Shown here piece by piece: positions 8,746-18,733 of a stretch of DNA of 64,000 bases (position 1 is its first letter; every line of letters starts with the position of its first letter). The translations under genes were made by a program, and so were the position numbers. This stretch comes from Microcaldota archaeon. Lineage in GTDB: Archaea; Micrarchaeota; Micrarchaeia; Norongarragalinales; SBBD01. The notes below the pieces were generated by a model that saw only the letters and a program-made list of their open reading frames with translations, was not told the DNA's origin and did no database searches. The stretch is from the NCBI GenBank assembly GCA_016212475.1, contig JACRGC010000011.1, positions 16,255-80,254 of the forward strand, in the 5' to 3' direction.

Positions 8746-9270
8746 TTACTCGACTACTGGGACTTCGACCTTTACGCCGAATTTTTCAATCATGAATTTT
8801 TTTGCTTCAGTTGGAGAAACCCTCTGCCTGATTGGGAGTTTTTTCCTCATGACCCTTCGAAGGGAAATGCGCTTGCCCGGCTTTGTTAGGGTTACGCTCA
8901 CGTCAAACCCCATCATTCCGATTTTCGGGTCGTATTTCATGCCCGGAAAATCAATGTATTCCTTGACTCCAAAAGAAACGTTGCCGAATTTGTCGAAATT
9001 TGAATCCATCAATATGTTTTCCCGCACATCAAGGGATTTTTTCAAAATTTCAGATGCAATTTCCCCCCTGAGGGTGACTTTTGATCCGATGTTGTCTCCC
9101 TTCCTGATTTTAAAAGTAGGGTTTCGGTCCTTTGCTTTTGTTAGGATTGCCTTCTTCCCGGTGATTTTTTCCAAAAGTACCTTTGCATTCTCAAGCCGCT
9201 CCCCTGGCTCGCCTGCGCCTATGTTGAGAGTGACTTTTTCAAGCCTTACCGATTGCATGATGTTTGACAT
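8746..9270 (-). CDS. rpl5: Ribosomal protein uL5
   Basis: MQSVRLEKVTLNIGAGEPGERLENAKVLLEKITGKK...KEYIDFPGMKYDPKIGMMGFDV. Confidence 0.96.
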   Translation of the reverse strand: MSNIMQSVRLEKVTLNIGAGEPGERLENAKVLLEKITGKKAILTKAKDRNPTFKIRKGDNIGSKVTLRGEIASEILKKSLDVRENILMDSNFDKFGNVSFGVKEYIDFPGMKYDPKIGMMGFDVSVTLTKPGKRISLRRVMRKKLPIRQRVSPTEAKKFMIEKFGVKVEVPVVE

Positions 9271-9280
9271 GATATTTCAC

Positions 9281-9994
9281 TTAATTCAAATGGAATTCCT
9301 TGCTGACTGCGAATAAAAAGTCCTTGCGGGTGATGATTTCTGCTTCACCTACCTTTATTTTTGCATCCGAAGGCTGCCCGCCTGGCTGCTCGATGATTTG
9401 CTCAAGATGCCCGATTTTTCCGGAGTGCTTGCCCCTGAAAATGTAGCAGTTTGCGCCTTTTTCCAATTTTATGAAAGATTCGACCTTGTATCCGGGGATC
9501 GTGATTCTTACAGTATCCCCGACCTTGAACCTATCCTCCTCCTTTTCAATTAGGATATTTTTCCCATCGTGCAAGTTGAGCTGGACTTTTCCGCCTCCGA
9601 TCAATTGCTTTGACATGATCCTGCATGATTTTAGCTTGGCATCCTTTTCGGATTGCTCGTTAAGTTTTAGCCTCCCAGCTATTGTAAACATCTGATAGCT
9701 CTTTTTGATTTTTGGAATTGAAATTACATCCATCAACCCAACTCCAAAGTGCAAATTCTTCCTAGCTTTCCCATCAACCAGGATTTCTCCCTTGGAAATC
9801 AGGCTTTTTGCTTCCTTTGCGTTCTTTGCAACCTTAAGAACTTCCCTTGCAAGAATCAAAAGGGGCATTGATTCATTGTCTGCATGCGGGCCCGGGCTTG
9901 CTTTGATTATCCACAAATGCTTCTTTGCCGGAATATGGAGCATTTTGCTTTTTGCAAGCCTTTTCAAATGCCGATTTTTTCCCTTGTTTGCCAT
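9281..9994 (-). CDS. rps4e: Ribosomal protein eS4
   Basis: KNRHLKRLAKSKMLHIPAKKHLWIIKASPGPHADNESMPLLILAREVLKVAKNAKEAKSLI. Confidence 0.96.
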   Translation of the reverse strand: MANKGKNRHLKRLAKSKMLHIPAKKHLWIIKASPGPHADNESMPLLILAREVLKVAKNAKEAKSLISKGEILVDGKARKNLHFGVGLMDVISIPKIKKSYQMFTIAGRLKLNEQSEKDAKLKSCRIMSKQLIGGGKVQLNLHDGKNILIEKEEDRFKVGDTVRITIPGYKVESFIKLEKGANCYIFRGKHSGKIGHLEQIIEQPGGQPSDAKIKVGEAEIITRKDFLFAVSKEFHLN

Positions 9995-10011
9995 TTTTTC
10001 ACCATGGAATA

Positions 10012-10527
10012 TTATTGCTTAATTGATGCAGCCTGCGAAATTTTTTCTGAAGATACTATTTTTGCCTCATGTGCAATTGGATTTTTTGCTTCATTGACTA
10101 ATGGTTTTTTCACTTCGACTTGTGGTTTTGGCTTTTCAGCTACTTTTGCCGCCGTAGTTCCGATTCCTTCCTTTTTGCCTTTGGCTTGAAGTTTTGGCTC
10201 CGCCCACTCCAGCAAAACGCAGTTTGATGGCTGTATTGGGAATTGCTTTTCCTTTCCGCCCTGCTTTTTGTAAATTATGCCTTCAACGAAAATTTTTGCG
10301 TCCTTGTAATCGACTTCAACGATTTTTCCTTCGCGCTTTTTGAACTCTCCGCGCAAAATCCTAACCTTGTCGCCCTTCTTTGCAAGAAGCGCGCGCTTTT
10401 TGTATTTCTTTCGGAGCTCTTTTGAGAGGTGAATGCTAAGCATCGACCTGACTTCATGGATCTTTGCATTGTACATTGCCTTTCTGCGCTTCCTTGGCTG
10501 GATCGTCACGTTTTTTGAAAATTTCAT
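10012..10527 (-). CDS. rpl24: Ribosomal protein uL24 with long C-terminal extension
   Basis: KNVTIQPRKRRKAMYNAKIHEVRSMLSIHLSKELRKKYKKRALLAKKGDKVRILRGEFKKREGKI followed by an about 60-aa Lys/Ala-rich tail. Confidence 0.94.
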   Translation of the reverse strand: MKFSKNVTIQPRKRRKAMYNAKIHEVRSMLSIHLSKELRKKYKKRALLAKKGDKVRILRGEFKKREGKIVEVDYKDAKIFVEGIIYKKQGGKEKQFPIQPSNCVLLEWAEPKLQAKGKKEGIGTTAAKVAEKPKPQVEVKKPLVNEAKNPIAHEAKIVSSEKISQAASIKQ

Positions 10528-10562
10528 TTTTTAACAACTTTTTTTATTATATGCAAACAACT

Positions 10563-10958
10563 TCAAACTACCGCGCTTGCAATTGCAACAACCTTTGGGA
10601 ATCGCTCGGCAATTTCCCTGGCTACTGCCCCTTTGATTTCCGTGCCTTTTGGCAAATTCTGGTCATCAATCATGACGCATGCATTGTCTTCGAATTTGAC
10701 GCGCTGATTTCCGCGCTTATATTCCTTCTTTTGGCGAACAATCAGGCAAAGCTCCTTCTTTTTTAGCATGTCCGGCTTTCCGGTTTTGACAGAAACCCTA
10801 ACAACGTTCCCAACACCAGCATCGGGGTACCTTCGAAGCCTTGCCTTGATTCCAATAACGTTTATGATCATGACTATTTTGGCTCCGGAATTATCATCGC
10901 ACCTAAGCCTTGTCCCTCTTGTCAATCCTTTTGTAATCCTTGCCGGCACTCCTAGCAT
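10563..10958 (-). CDS. rpl14: Ribosomal protein uL14
   Basis: LTRGTRLRCDDNSGAKIVMIINVIGIKARLRRYPDAGVGNVVRVSVKTGKPDM. Confidence 0.97.
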   Translation of the reverse strand: MLGVPARITKGLTRGTRLRCDDNSGAKIVMIINVIGIKARLRRYPDAGVGNVVRVSVKTGKPDMLKKKELCLIVRQKKEYKRGNQRVKFEDNACVMIDDQNLPKGTEIKGAVAREIAERFPKVVAIASAVV

Positions 10959-10968
10959 ATTTATTCAC

Positions 10969-11454
10969 TTATTTATCTATAATCACAAAAGCCTTGGTCT
11001 TTGAAATTTTTCGGCATTCCATGAATTTGATTATGTCGCCCTCCTTGACCTTGTTGCAGTTTGGGATGTGGACGTGGAGCTTGCTCCTTCGTTTTTCATA
11101 CCTTTCATATTTTTGGACCTTCCTTAAATTCTGGATTTCAACTACTGCTGTTTTCAAAGCTTTAGTGCTGACGACTTTCCCTTCGAAAATCCGCCCCCTA
11201 GTCCTTAAATGGCCATGGCGAGGGCACCTCTCATCGGTGCATTCGTCAGGATTTGAGCTTTGAATAGGAGTAACGTACTTTGTCTTGGCGACTTTTTCCT
11301 TCCTTGGGTTTTTTTGCTCGTTGCCGGTGTGGACTTTTTGAACAACTGTTTCAGCGGCTTTCTTTTCCTTGTGCTGTTCATTTTTACCTTTGTGCCCATC
11401 CTTCTTTTCAGCATGAGGCTTGTTTTCCTTCTGTGCGTTTTTTTCTTCAGCCAT
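10969..11454 (-). CDS. rps17: Ribosomal protein uS17 with Lys-rich N-terminal extension
   Basis: CPRHGHLRTRGRIFEGKVVSTKALKTAVVEIQNLRKVQKYERYEKRRSKLHVHIPNCNKVKEGDIIKFMECRKISKTKAFVII preceded by about 60 charged residues. Confidence 0.94.
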   Translation of the reverse strand: MAEEKNAQKENKPHAEKKDGHKGKNEQHKEKKAAETVVQKVHTGNEQKNPRKEKVAKTKYVTPIQSSNPDECTDERCPRHGHLRTRGRIFEGKVVSTKALKTAVVEIQNLRKVQKYERYEKRRSKLHVHIPNCNKVKEGDIIKFMECRKISKTKAFVIIDK

Positions 11455-11463
11455 TAAAATCAC

Positions 11464-11748
11464 TTAACTTATTTCCTTTGCTAATTTTTTTGTCCTATCT
11501 TCGGGCCGAATCAGGAGTAGGTTGCCCTTGGCCTCATGATGCGATTCAAAAACGAATGTACTCCCTTTCTTTGGAATCCGTTTTTTGCCTTTGGAAGTTT
11601 CGAGCAAAAACGAATTTTTGCTCTCATCTATTACCCTGCCTTCAATGCCCTGCAAATCTTTGCTGCTTGCCCGTTTAATCTTCAGATTTTGGCCGATCAA
11701 TTCCTCCAGAAGAAAACCATATTCTTCCTTAGGTAATTTCCTTCCCAT
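11464..11748 (-). CDS. rnp1: Ribonuclease P protein component 1 (Rpp29/Pop4)
   Basis: LLEELIGQNLKIKRASSKDLQGIEGRVIDESKNSFLLETSKGKKRIPKKGSTFVFE; canonical position before uS17; ATG at 11748. Confidence 0.9.
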   Translation of the reverse strand: MGRKLPKEEYGFLLEELIGQNLKIKRASSKDLQGIEGRVIDESKNSFLLETSKGKKRIPKKGSTFVFESHHEAKGNLLLIRPEDRTKKLAKEIS

Positions 11749-11985
11749 AATAATCCGAGAATGGATTGGCCTTCTCTGAACCGTGCAGCTTTCGATTTGC
11801 CAAATGGCAAAAAGTTTCTGGATAATCAGAAGCGTCACATTATATTGGAAATATGGTTTAAAAGGGTTGTGATGGAGCGGCCTACTAAGCATCCAATTTA
11901 AATACTAGCTTTGATTAAGAATTTTTTCTTTTTTGAGAGGGGGAATTGCTAAAAAGCACTGATTAGTAGTAACATTAGGTGATAT

Positions 11986-13470
11986 GTGATGAAATTGCAA
12001 GTTAATGCGGGAAGGATCGAGGATACTTCTGCCGAAGCTATTTTGCTTTTCCATTTCAAGGATGAAACTCTAGGCGGCCTAAGCAAGCACGTGGATGAGA
12101 AATTAAAGGGCCAAATCGGAGCGGTTTTGAAAAATCGTGAGTTCATTGGAAAAGCAGGCCAGCTGTATTTGGTTAGCATTAATTTGGAAAAAATCGGGAT
12201 CAAGAGGGTAATTCTTGCAGGAATGGGCGGGAGGAATGAATTTACGCTCGACAAGTTAAGGGGGGCTGCTTCCAAAGGCGCCAATTACGCAAAGAATTTG
12301 GGGCTTAAGCACCTTGCAATTTTGCATCCGCTCGAAGCGCCGGTTGCCATTGAAGAAACAGCGGCCGCATTAACGGAAGGGGTAATGCTTGGCACATACC
12401 AATACAACAAATATCACACGGAAGAAAGGTCGGAAATCAAAACATTGGATTCAGTTTCCATCTACACGGATGTGAACAAGGTCAAAAACATCCAAAAGGC
12501 AGTTGAATTTGCTGAAACCGTTTGCAATGCAACAAATCTTACGAGGGATTTGAACAACGAGCCGGGAAATGTTGGAACTCCAACATACATGGCAAAAATG
12601 GCCGAGGAAGCCGGAAAAAAACATGGCTTTAAGGTCAAGGTTTTTGGAAAAAATGAAATTGAAGGCATGAAAATGCATTCGTTCCTATCCGTAGCAAAGG
12701 GCAGTGTCCAAGAGCCAAAATTCGTTGTGATGGAGTACAATGGAGGAGGAAAGGATGCAATTGTCCTTGTTGGAAAAGGAATCACTTTTGATTCGGGCGG
12801 AATTTCAATCAAGCCCTCAAGGGATATGGAAAAGATGAAATGGGATAAGAGCGGGGCTTGCTCGGTGATTGGGGCAATGTCAGCTGCGGCTGCATTAAAG
12901 CTTCCTTTGCATCTAATCGGGCTAACTCCGTTCACGGAAAATCTTCCATCAGGGAGCGCATCAAAACCAGGAGATGTCGTCTATGCTTCAAATGGAACAA
13001 GCATAGAAATCCAAAATACGGATGCGGAAGGAAGGCTGGTTCTTGCCGACGCTCTTGTTTACGCACAAAAATACAAGCCAAAAGCGGTAATTGACCTTGC
13101 CACCCTGACGGGCGCTTGCGTTGTTGCCCTTGGAGATGTAGCAGCCGGCTTAATGGGAAATGATGAAAAATTGATTGAAAAAATCAGGAAGGCATCTGAA
13201 AAATCAGGGGATAAATGCTGGCATCTTCCGCTTTGGAAGGAGTATGATGAAAAAATCAAGAGCGATATTGCGGATATCAAAAACGTTGGCACTCCGGGAG
13301 GGGATGCCGGTGCAATTACAGCTGCAATGTTCCTTAAAAGATTCGTGAATTACCCGTGGGTGCATCTTGATATTGCAGGAACTGCCTGGAATGATTACGA
13401 AAAGCCCTACTTGACAAAAGGCGCAACCGGCTTTGGGGTTAGGCTTCTAATTGAGATGCTAAGGGATTAG
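11986..13470 (+). CDS. pepA: Leucyl aminopeptidase (M17)
   Basis: VGKGITFDSGGISIKPSRDMEKMKWDKSGA ... NTDAEGRLVLADAL catalytic motifs. Confidence 0.97.
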   Translation: MMKLQVNAGRIEDTSAEAILLFHFKDETLGGLSKHVDEKLKGQIGAVLKNREFIGKAGQLYLVSINLEKIGIKRVILAGMGGRNEFTLDKLRGAASKGANYAKNLGLKHLAILHPLEAPVAIEETAAALTEGVMLGTYQYNKYHTEERSEIKTLDSVSIYTDVNKVKNIQKAVEFAETVCNATNLTRDLNNEPGNVGTPTYMAKMAEEAGKKHGFKVKVFGKNEIEGMKMHSFLSVAKGSVQEPKFVVMEYNGGGKDAIVLVGKGITFDSGGISIKPSRDMEKMKWDKSGACSVIGAMSAAAALKLPLHLIGLTPFTENLPSGSASKPGDVVYASNGTSIEIQNTDAEGRLVLADALVYAQKYKPKAVIDLATLTGACVVALGDVAAGLMGNDEKLIEKIRKASEKSGDKCWHLPLWKEYDEKIKSDIADIKNVGTPGGDAGAITAAMFLKRFVNYPWVHLDIAGTAWNDYEKPYLTKGATGFGVRLLIEMLRD

Positions 13471-13492
13471 AAGGGCTAAAACGATAGGGGAA

Positions 13493-13867
13493 TTATTTTT
13501 TTCTATACCCAAACACTTTGTCATATTTGGGATGAGGCATCACATCTAGAATGAATGCAGCAATTTCAATCTCGTTTGTTTCCAATGTATAAAGCATCCG
13601 CCAGTAGCTTGAAAGGTCGAGTTTCCAAAGATTATTCAAATTGGAATATTTTGGCGGTATTGATTTCTTTTTTATTGCTATTCCAGCAACAGGATTTAGA
13701 CGAAGCAATTCGATTTTCTGGTCGATCGACCTAAGAAGAGTTTGATTTTCAGAGCTTGATATTCCCTTTGCCAACTCGTCCGATACGCCCGATTTTAACT
13801 TTTCATAAGCTTCCTTTGCCTCGTCAAGCAGAACTATGCGAATGGTACGACTTTTTTCATATTTCAA
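13493..13867 (-). CDS. RelE/ParE-like toxin (TTG start proposed)
   Basis: NLWKLDLSSYWRMLYTLETNEIEIAAFILDVMPHPKYDKVFGY; overlaps the end of the upstream wHTH ORF. Confidence 0.65.
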   Translation of the reverse strand: MKYEKSRTIRIVLLDEAKEAYEKLKSGVSDELAKGISSSENQTLLRSIDQKIELLRLNPVAGIAIKKKSIPPKYSNLNNLWKLDLSSYWRMLYTLETNEIEIAAFILDVMPHPKYDKVFGYRKK

Positions 13868-14123
13868 GCCCCCTTGAAATCTTTTTTTGCATTGACTCCT
13901 TTGGCGAATATGTCCAAACAACCCCTTTTGGCGAATCCAAGACCATTCCGCGCTCTTCCAGATATGAGATAATTAGATCCAACGTGGGCTTCATTACTTT
14001 GTTGCCGAGCCTTTTCATAATGGCATATCTGCTAAGGGGTTCTTTTGCTTCCTTTAAGGTATCTTCGACTAAAAGCACTGTTTTTAATGTGGGATAATGT
14101 AGCACCTGAATTTGCCTTTGCAT
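13857..14123 (-). CDS. Winged-helix protein, putative antitoxin
   Basis: MQRQIQVLHYPTLKTVLLVEDTLKEAKEPLSRYAIMKRLGNKVMKPTLDLIISYLEERGMV; wHTH-like, coupled to the RelE-like ORF. Confidence 0.65.
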   Translation of the reverse strand: MQRQIQVLHYPTLKTVLLVEDTLKEAKEPLSRYAIMKRLGNKVMKPTLDLIISYLEERGMVLDSPKGVVWTYSPKESMQKKISRGLEI

Positions 14124-14184
14124 ATTTAACACTATATAGGTTTATTGTGTAATAACTATATATAGCCTTTGTTTTTGCCCTCAA

Positions 14185-14601
14185 TTAGGAAAATAGCAGA
14201 GCAATTGCCGTCAAAACAACAAAGAAAATCGAATAGAAAATCGCATTCCTGTAAAGATCGGGATTATCCCGCCTAAATTTGTTCATTTTGATTGCCAGCA
14301 GGTAAAGATAGCCAATTTGGAATACGAATAAGATGAACCAAAGCATGGAATTGCCGGTTAATGTCATTGCCAAATAATAGCTGATGATTGTTGGAAGGAG
14401 CAAAACAAGAATTAAGGGAATTGCAAAGAAGAAAATTATCGGAAGGAACATGGCAAAATAGGTTGCAATTGCAAGGAGCATGATCAGGACAAAATTGAGC
14501 CAGATTGGATGGTCCAGTTGGGGCTTGTTGTACCATTCAACTTTTGCGGATGAGTGGGATTTGGTAACGGTTTTTGATGCCTTCACAGATTTCTTTTTCA
14601 T
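14185..14601 (-). CDS. Small multi-pass membrane protein
   Basis: Several hydrophobic segments (LNFVLIMLLAIATYFAMFLPIIFFFAIPLILVLLLPTIISYYL). Confidence 0.7.
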   Translation of the reverse strand: MKKKSVKASKTVTKSHSSAKVEWYNKPQLDHPIWLNFVLIMLLAIATYFAMFLPIIFFFAIPLILVLLLPTIISYYLAMTLTGNSMLWFILFVFQIGYLYLLAIKMNKFRRDNPDLYRNAIFYSIFFVVLTAIALLFS

Positions 14602-14723
14602 GAAAATAATACGTTTAGCCCGTATATAAATGTAGTCAATTTTGAAATTCTAGGCGAATAGGCAGGTATATTTATAGTTGGGGAATTATTGCATATTGCA
14701 GGAAGCTGATTTTGGTAGATTAA

Positions 14724-15122
14724 ATGAAAAAACGCGAACGCATTTTGGAGCGAAGGAAGCTTTTCAAGCAAGAGCTTTTGCGCCCGCTTACAACGCTTAT
14801 ACACTATGAATACAAGGCAAAGACTGAAAGGATACAAAATAAACTCCCAAAAAGCCAAATTGAGGATGGATTCCTTGAAAGATTAACGCAGGTTTCCGAA
14901 AATTTCCATGATTTCTTGCAGTCGCACGAATTTACGCATATTGAAAAAGCAGCTCCAAGGCTTCAGGAAAAGCACATGATAATCAGGGCGGCAATAAGCG
15001 AGCTTAGGCGGCATTATCTTATGAAAGGGGAACTTCCGGAGAGGTTTTACGCACTCCCCCACGCCATAAATGCAATGAAGGAAATCATCGTGCTGTTCTA
15101 TGAGTTTGAGAAGAGGAATTAG
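14724..15122 (+). CDS. Hypothetical protein
   Basis: 132-aa ORF, helical and charged, no recognised domain. Confidence 0.55.
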   Translation: MKKRERILERRKLFKQELLRPLTTLIHYEYKAKTERIQNKLPKSQIEDGFLERLTQVSENFHDFLQSHEFTHIEKAAPRLQEKHMIIRAAISELRRHYLMKGELPERFYALPHAINAMKEIIVLFYEFEKRN

Positions 15123-15184
15123 TTAAATTAGAAATCAAATAGCAATTTAGAATAATTTATTAAGAAGATTGGGTTTAGATATTA

Positions 15185-16438
15185 TTGATTGCAATGCCAA
15201 CAAAATCCCCAAAAAAACGCAACCTAATGGTGCTTGGGGCGTCCGGAGGAGTTGCAAATGCATTTCTTCACCATATGGGCCTTTACCGAAAATTCTTCAA
15301 TAAACTAGTGTTGGCAGATAGGAACAATAAGGTGCTAAAAGATAGGTTCATTGACCATAAAGCGCTAGATTATATTTTCATCCACAAAAATATTGAAATC
15401 CCTTCAAAAGAGCGCGAATACTTAGAGCTTCTGAAAAAATATGAAATTGACATCGTTTTGGATATAACCGACATGAATAGCACCGAAATCCTTGAGGCAA
15501 CAAACAAGGCCGGAGTTTCATATGTAAATACCGCAATGAATGATGAGAAAAAAACCGTAAAAGAACTTATTTTTGGAGTATACCCAAGGAAAAATCAGCT
15601 AAGCAACGCCCCGCATATCTTATGCACCGGCATGAACCCCGGAATTGTCAACATGTGGGTTAGGTTTGGAATTGAAAAATTCGGAATTCCAAAATGCCTT
15701 GTTCATTTCGAATACGACACATCAACTCCCCTAAAGGAGTGGAAATCCATGATGACCTGGTCCATCCACGAATTTTTAGTCGAATCCATAAGGGATCCAT
15801 CCGGAATTGCGCTTGGAAGAAGAAAAGTTCAAGATCTTTATCCAAATGGGCTTGAAAACCGGGAGGACATGGCATCAATCCTAAAACCAATAATCAAACT
15901 TTCAAAATACCCAATTGGGCTTACGGTTTTGCATGAGGAAAACCTTTCCGTTTCTTACAAGTACGACATACCATCCAAATTCATCTACGCAGTCAACCAG
16001 CATACAATGAACCACTTGATCAATATCTACGAAAAGAAGAAAAACGTATTAAGAAAGGACTTGGAAATTGGGGATAATACCAAAAATGCACTTGATGGAT
16101 CAGACACAATTGGCGTATACCTAGATTATCCGGACAAAAGAGTGTACTATTTGAATTCAATCACAAATGGCGCAATAATTGGCACAAATGCCACATACAC
16201 CCAAGTTGCAATTGGGATTTTTGCAGCCCTTTTTGCGCTCCTATACGATAAATTGCCGTCCGGAGTTCATTTCGTCGAAGATTTGTTCGATTCGCATTTC
16301 AAGTACTTCATGTTTGATAACATGCGCGTTTCTGAATTCGTATTCAAGAAGAAAAATGGAAAAATGGTCCTGTCAAAATTCACTCCTGCGTTGACAATTC
16401 GGAGGATGAACCGCTTTGAGCATTTATACGTCATTTGA
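15185..16438 (+). CDS. Saccharopine dehydrogenase / homospermidine synthase-like oxidoreductase
   Basis: N-terminal dinucleotide fold LMVLGASGGVANAFLHHMGL...; VDLDITD-type strand (IVLDITDMNS), CTGMNPGIVNMWVRFGI. Confidence 0.6.
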   Translation: MIAMPTKSPKKRNLMVLGASGGVANAFLHHMGLYRKFFNKLVLADRNNKVLKDRFIDHKALDYIFIHKNIEIPSKEREYLELLKKYEIDIVLDITDMNSTEILEATNKAGVSYVNTAMNDEKKTVKELIFGVYPRKNQLSNAPHILCTGMNPGIVNMWVRFGIEKFGIPKCLVHFEYDTSTPLKEWKSMMTWSIHEFLVESIRDPSGIALGRRKVQDLYPNGLENREDMASILKPIIKLSKYPIGLTVLHEENLSVSYKYDIPSKFIYAVNQHTMNHLINIYEKKKNVLRKDLEIGDNTKNALDGSDTIGVYLDYPDKRVYYLNSITNGAIIGTNATYTQVAIGIFAALFALLYDKLPSGVHFVEDLFDSHFKYFMFDNMRVSEFVFKKKNGKMVLSKFTPALTIRRMNRFEHLYVI

Positions 16439-16442
16439 GGGG

Positions 16443-17672
16443 GTGAATTTTTTGGCATTTGCGTCAACATTTAGGAAAAACCAAAAATTAGGGAATGCAA
16501 CCCACCTAGTTGCACTGGTTGTAGTGTTTTGGGCATTTTTTGATTCCATGCTTACATATATGGCGCCCCTTGTCATGGCATATAACGGATTTTCAAACAC
16601 CCAAATCGGATTATTGATTGGCAGCTCATCAATTGCCGGACTTATTTTTGATTTCGTTGCATTGATGCTATTCAAGCGCCCAGATTATCGGAAATTTTTC
16701 ATGATCATGCTCGCAATCTGCATGTTCTACCCCCTAGCACTAGGAGGAGCAACCCAGGTTTGGGGCTATTTGCTTGCCATGATTCTATGGGGGCTATATT
16801 TTGACCTGTACGGACTTGGCATGTTCAGTTTTGTATCGCAGTATGTTGAACGGAAAAATCATGCTGCTGCCTTTGGCGAAATTTTAGCCGGTAGATCCAT
16901 CGGCACAAGCTTTGCACCATTGCTGGTTGGATTTCTACTGGTAGGTGGGATATACCTGAACGTATTTTTGGTTGCTGAATTTTTCATAGTTGTTGCAATT
17001 GCAATATTCCTATTATTGCTTAAGGATATGAAAGGCAAAAAGCCGCTGATTAGCGGGCAACCAATATATTCCAGGAACATATTTTCCGAATTTAATGTTC
17101 TAAGAATAACAGGCGAAAAACTATGGGCGCCGCTTATGGTTACTTTTTTCTTATTCTTCGTGGATGCCTTTTTTTGGACTCTTGCGCCCCTTTATGCCAT
17201 GTCACTTGATTTTTCCGTATTTGGGGGGTTATTTTTAGCTGCCTACAGCATCCCTTTTTTGCTTTCGGGGGCAATTGTTGGAAAAGTTGCTAAACACTTT
17301 GGCAACATGAAAACCGCATTTGGGGCCATGTTCCTTGGAACTTTGGCAATTTTCTTTTTCATGTTTGTTTCAAATCCTGTTCTGATCCTTCTTTTGGTGT
17401 TTGCATCCGCATTCTGTTTTGGAATTTCACTAGCATCCATTAATGGCGCATATGCCGATTTCATTTCATCCGCCCCAAAAACAAGTAGGGAAACCGCATC
17501 GGCAGAGGATTCGGCTTTTAATTTTGCATATATAGTAGGGCCAGTTGCAGGGGGGCTTCTTTCGGATTTATTTGGCATCCCAACAGCATTTTCAATCCTT
17601 GGGGCAATTGGGATTTGCCTGATCCTATTAGTTGGGGTGAAATCCAAATTCAGGTTTAGGGTGGCGGCTTAA
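16443..17672 (+). CDS. MFS transporter
   Basis: About 12 hydrophobic segments with MFS-like loop GFSNTQIGLLIGSSSIAGLIFD; GTG at 16443 with GAGGGG upstream is a better start than TTG at 16416. Confidence 0.85.
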   Translation: MNFLAFASTFRKNQKLGNATHLVALVVVFWAFFDSMLTYMAPLVMAYNGFSNTQIGLLIGSSSIAGLIFDFVALMLFKRPDYRKFFMIMLAICMFYPLALGGATQVWGYLLAMILWGLYFDLYGLGMFSFVSQYVERKNHAAAFGEILAGRSIGTSFAPLLVGFLLVGGIYLNVFLVAEFFIVVAIAIFLLLLKDMKGKKPLISGQPIYSRNIFSEFNVLRITGEKLWAPLMVTFFLFFVDAFFWTLAPLYAMSLDFSVFGGLFLAAYSIPFLLSGAIVGKVAKHFGNMKTAFGAMFLGTLAIFFFMFVSNPVLILLLVFASAFCFGISLASINGAYADFISSAPKTSRETASAEDSAFNFAYIVGPVAGGLLSDLFGIPTAFSILGAIGICLILLVGVKSKFRFRVAA

Positions 17673-17867
17673 CTTTTTCCAAATAGGCAGTTAAAAATAG
17701 GATAATTTCTCTCTTCCGACACTATTTATAGCCCGAAAAATTCTCAATCATAATCTTTTCTTGAGACATTTGAAGCTTTTTTAGTAGGGCAAAGGTGGAT
17801 TTCTGTTAGAAGTTGGTTGGTCAATTCTCTAAATGCAATCCTTTGCAATGCTTGCTATGTGGTAATT

Positions 17868-18635
17868 TCACTCTTCGGCAAGTTTTGAAAGCTTTGCCTT
17901 GATTAGGATGGATTCCTGGACAATCGGGTTCATCAGCTGTGAAAAGGTTGCATAATCGATTTCCCGCTTCATGAAGCTTTTTTGGATCTCATTTTTCTGG
18001 TTTTCCAATTCGGCAAGCTTTGCCTTGAGGGATTCGGTTGGATTTTTTGCCTTTTCTTTCTTTTCAATGCTAACGCGCGGCTTAATTGTTGCCTGCCTCA
18101 TTGAAACGGCTGCAAAATCATCAACTATGCTCTTATCCATATCGCCCGGCTTGAATGGGTTTTCCTCTTCCGAAACGGGGGTGATATTGCCCTCGGCCTT
18201 CAGCTCACGGAGTATCTGGTCCATAGGAAGGGTTATGGAATATGCCTCGGATTGGGCTTTCCCGCCAATATCGGTAACAACAGAGACATCCACCTGGAAG
18301 GTATCCGAATCAAATTCGGAATTTGAGAATTGGAGGGATTTGATCTTCATGGTATCGGGCCTTAGCTTATCAAAAATAATGGAAAATTTCCTATTGAAAA
18401 TAATCAAAAGCTCGGCAATCTGGTCGGCGCCCTTGTTTCTAACGGTCAGCTCAAAGCCCCAATCCTTGGAGTTTGTGAAACGCTTGAACAAATCAAGCTT
18501 TATTGAAACCCTCTGGTCGGTCCGGATATCAATTGCCCCCTTCCGCCGATCAAAAAAATATGTTTCCTGCGTCTTGCCCTTGTTTTTTTTGCCAAATGCC
18601 TTGAATGCGGCTGCAATGCTTGAAATTAGCTTCAT
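17868..18635 (-). CDS. Hypothetical protein with SHOCT-like C-terminal helices
   Basis: 255-aa ORF; C-terminus KAKLAELENQKNEIQKSFMKREIDYATFSQLMNPI. Confidence 0.6.
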   Translation of the reverse strand: MKLISSIAAAFKAFGKKNKGKTQETYFFDRRKGAIDIRTDQRVSIKLDLFKRFTNSKDWGFELTVRNKGADQIAELLIIFNRKFSIIFDKLRPDTMKIKSLQFSNSEFDSDTFQVDVSVVTDIGGKAQSEAYSITLPMDQILRELKAEGNITPVSEEENPFKPGDMDKSIVDDFAAVSMRQATIKPRVSIEKKEKAKNPTESLKAKLAELENQKNEIQKSFMKREIDYATFSQLMNPIVQESILIKAKLSKLAEE

Positions 18636-18733
18636 AAAAATCCTTCATGTAAGTAAGCAAGAAGCGTATAAATAGGTATTTTTTACTTAGGAGGAAGGAT
18701 TGGATTAATGGAAATCTTAAAAAATTGCCCAAA

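Noticed and set aside
16416-16442. Overlap of MFS ORF with the upstream dehydrogenase
   Set aside because: The TTG at 16416 is an unlikely start; GTG 16443 with a purine-rich SD removes the overlap.
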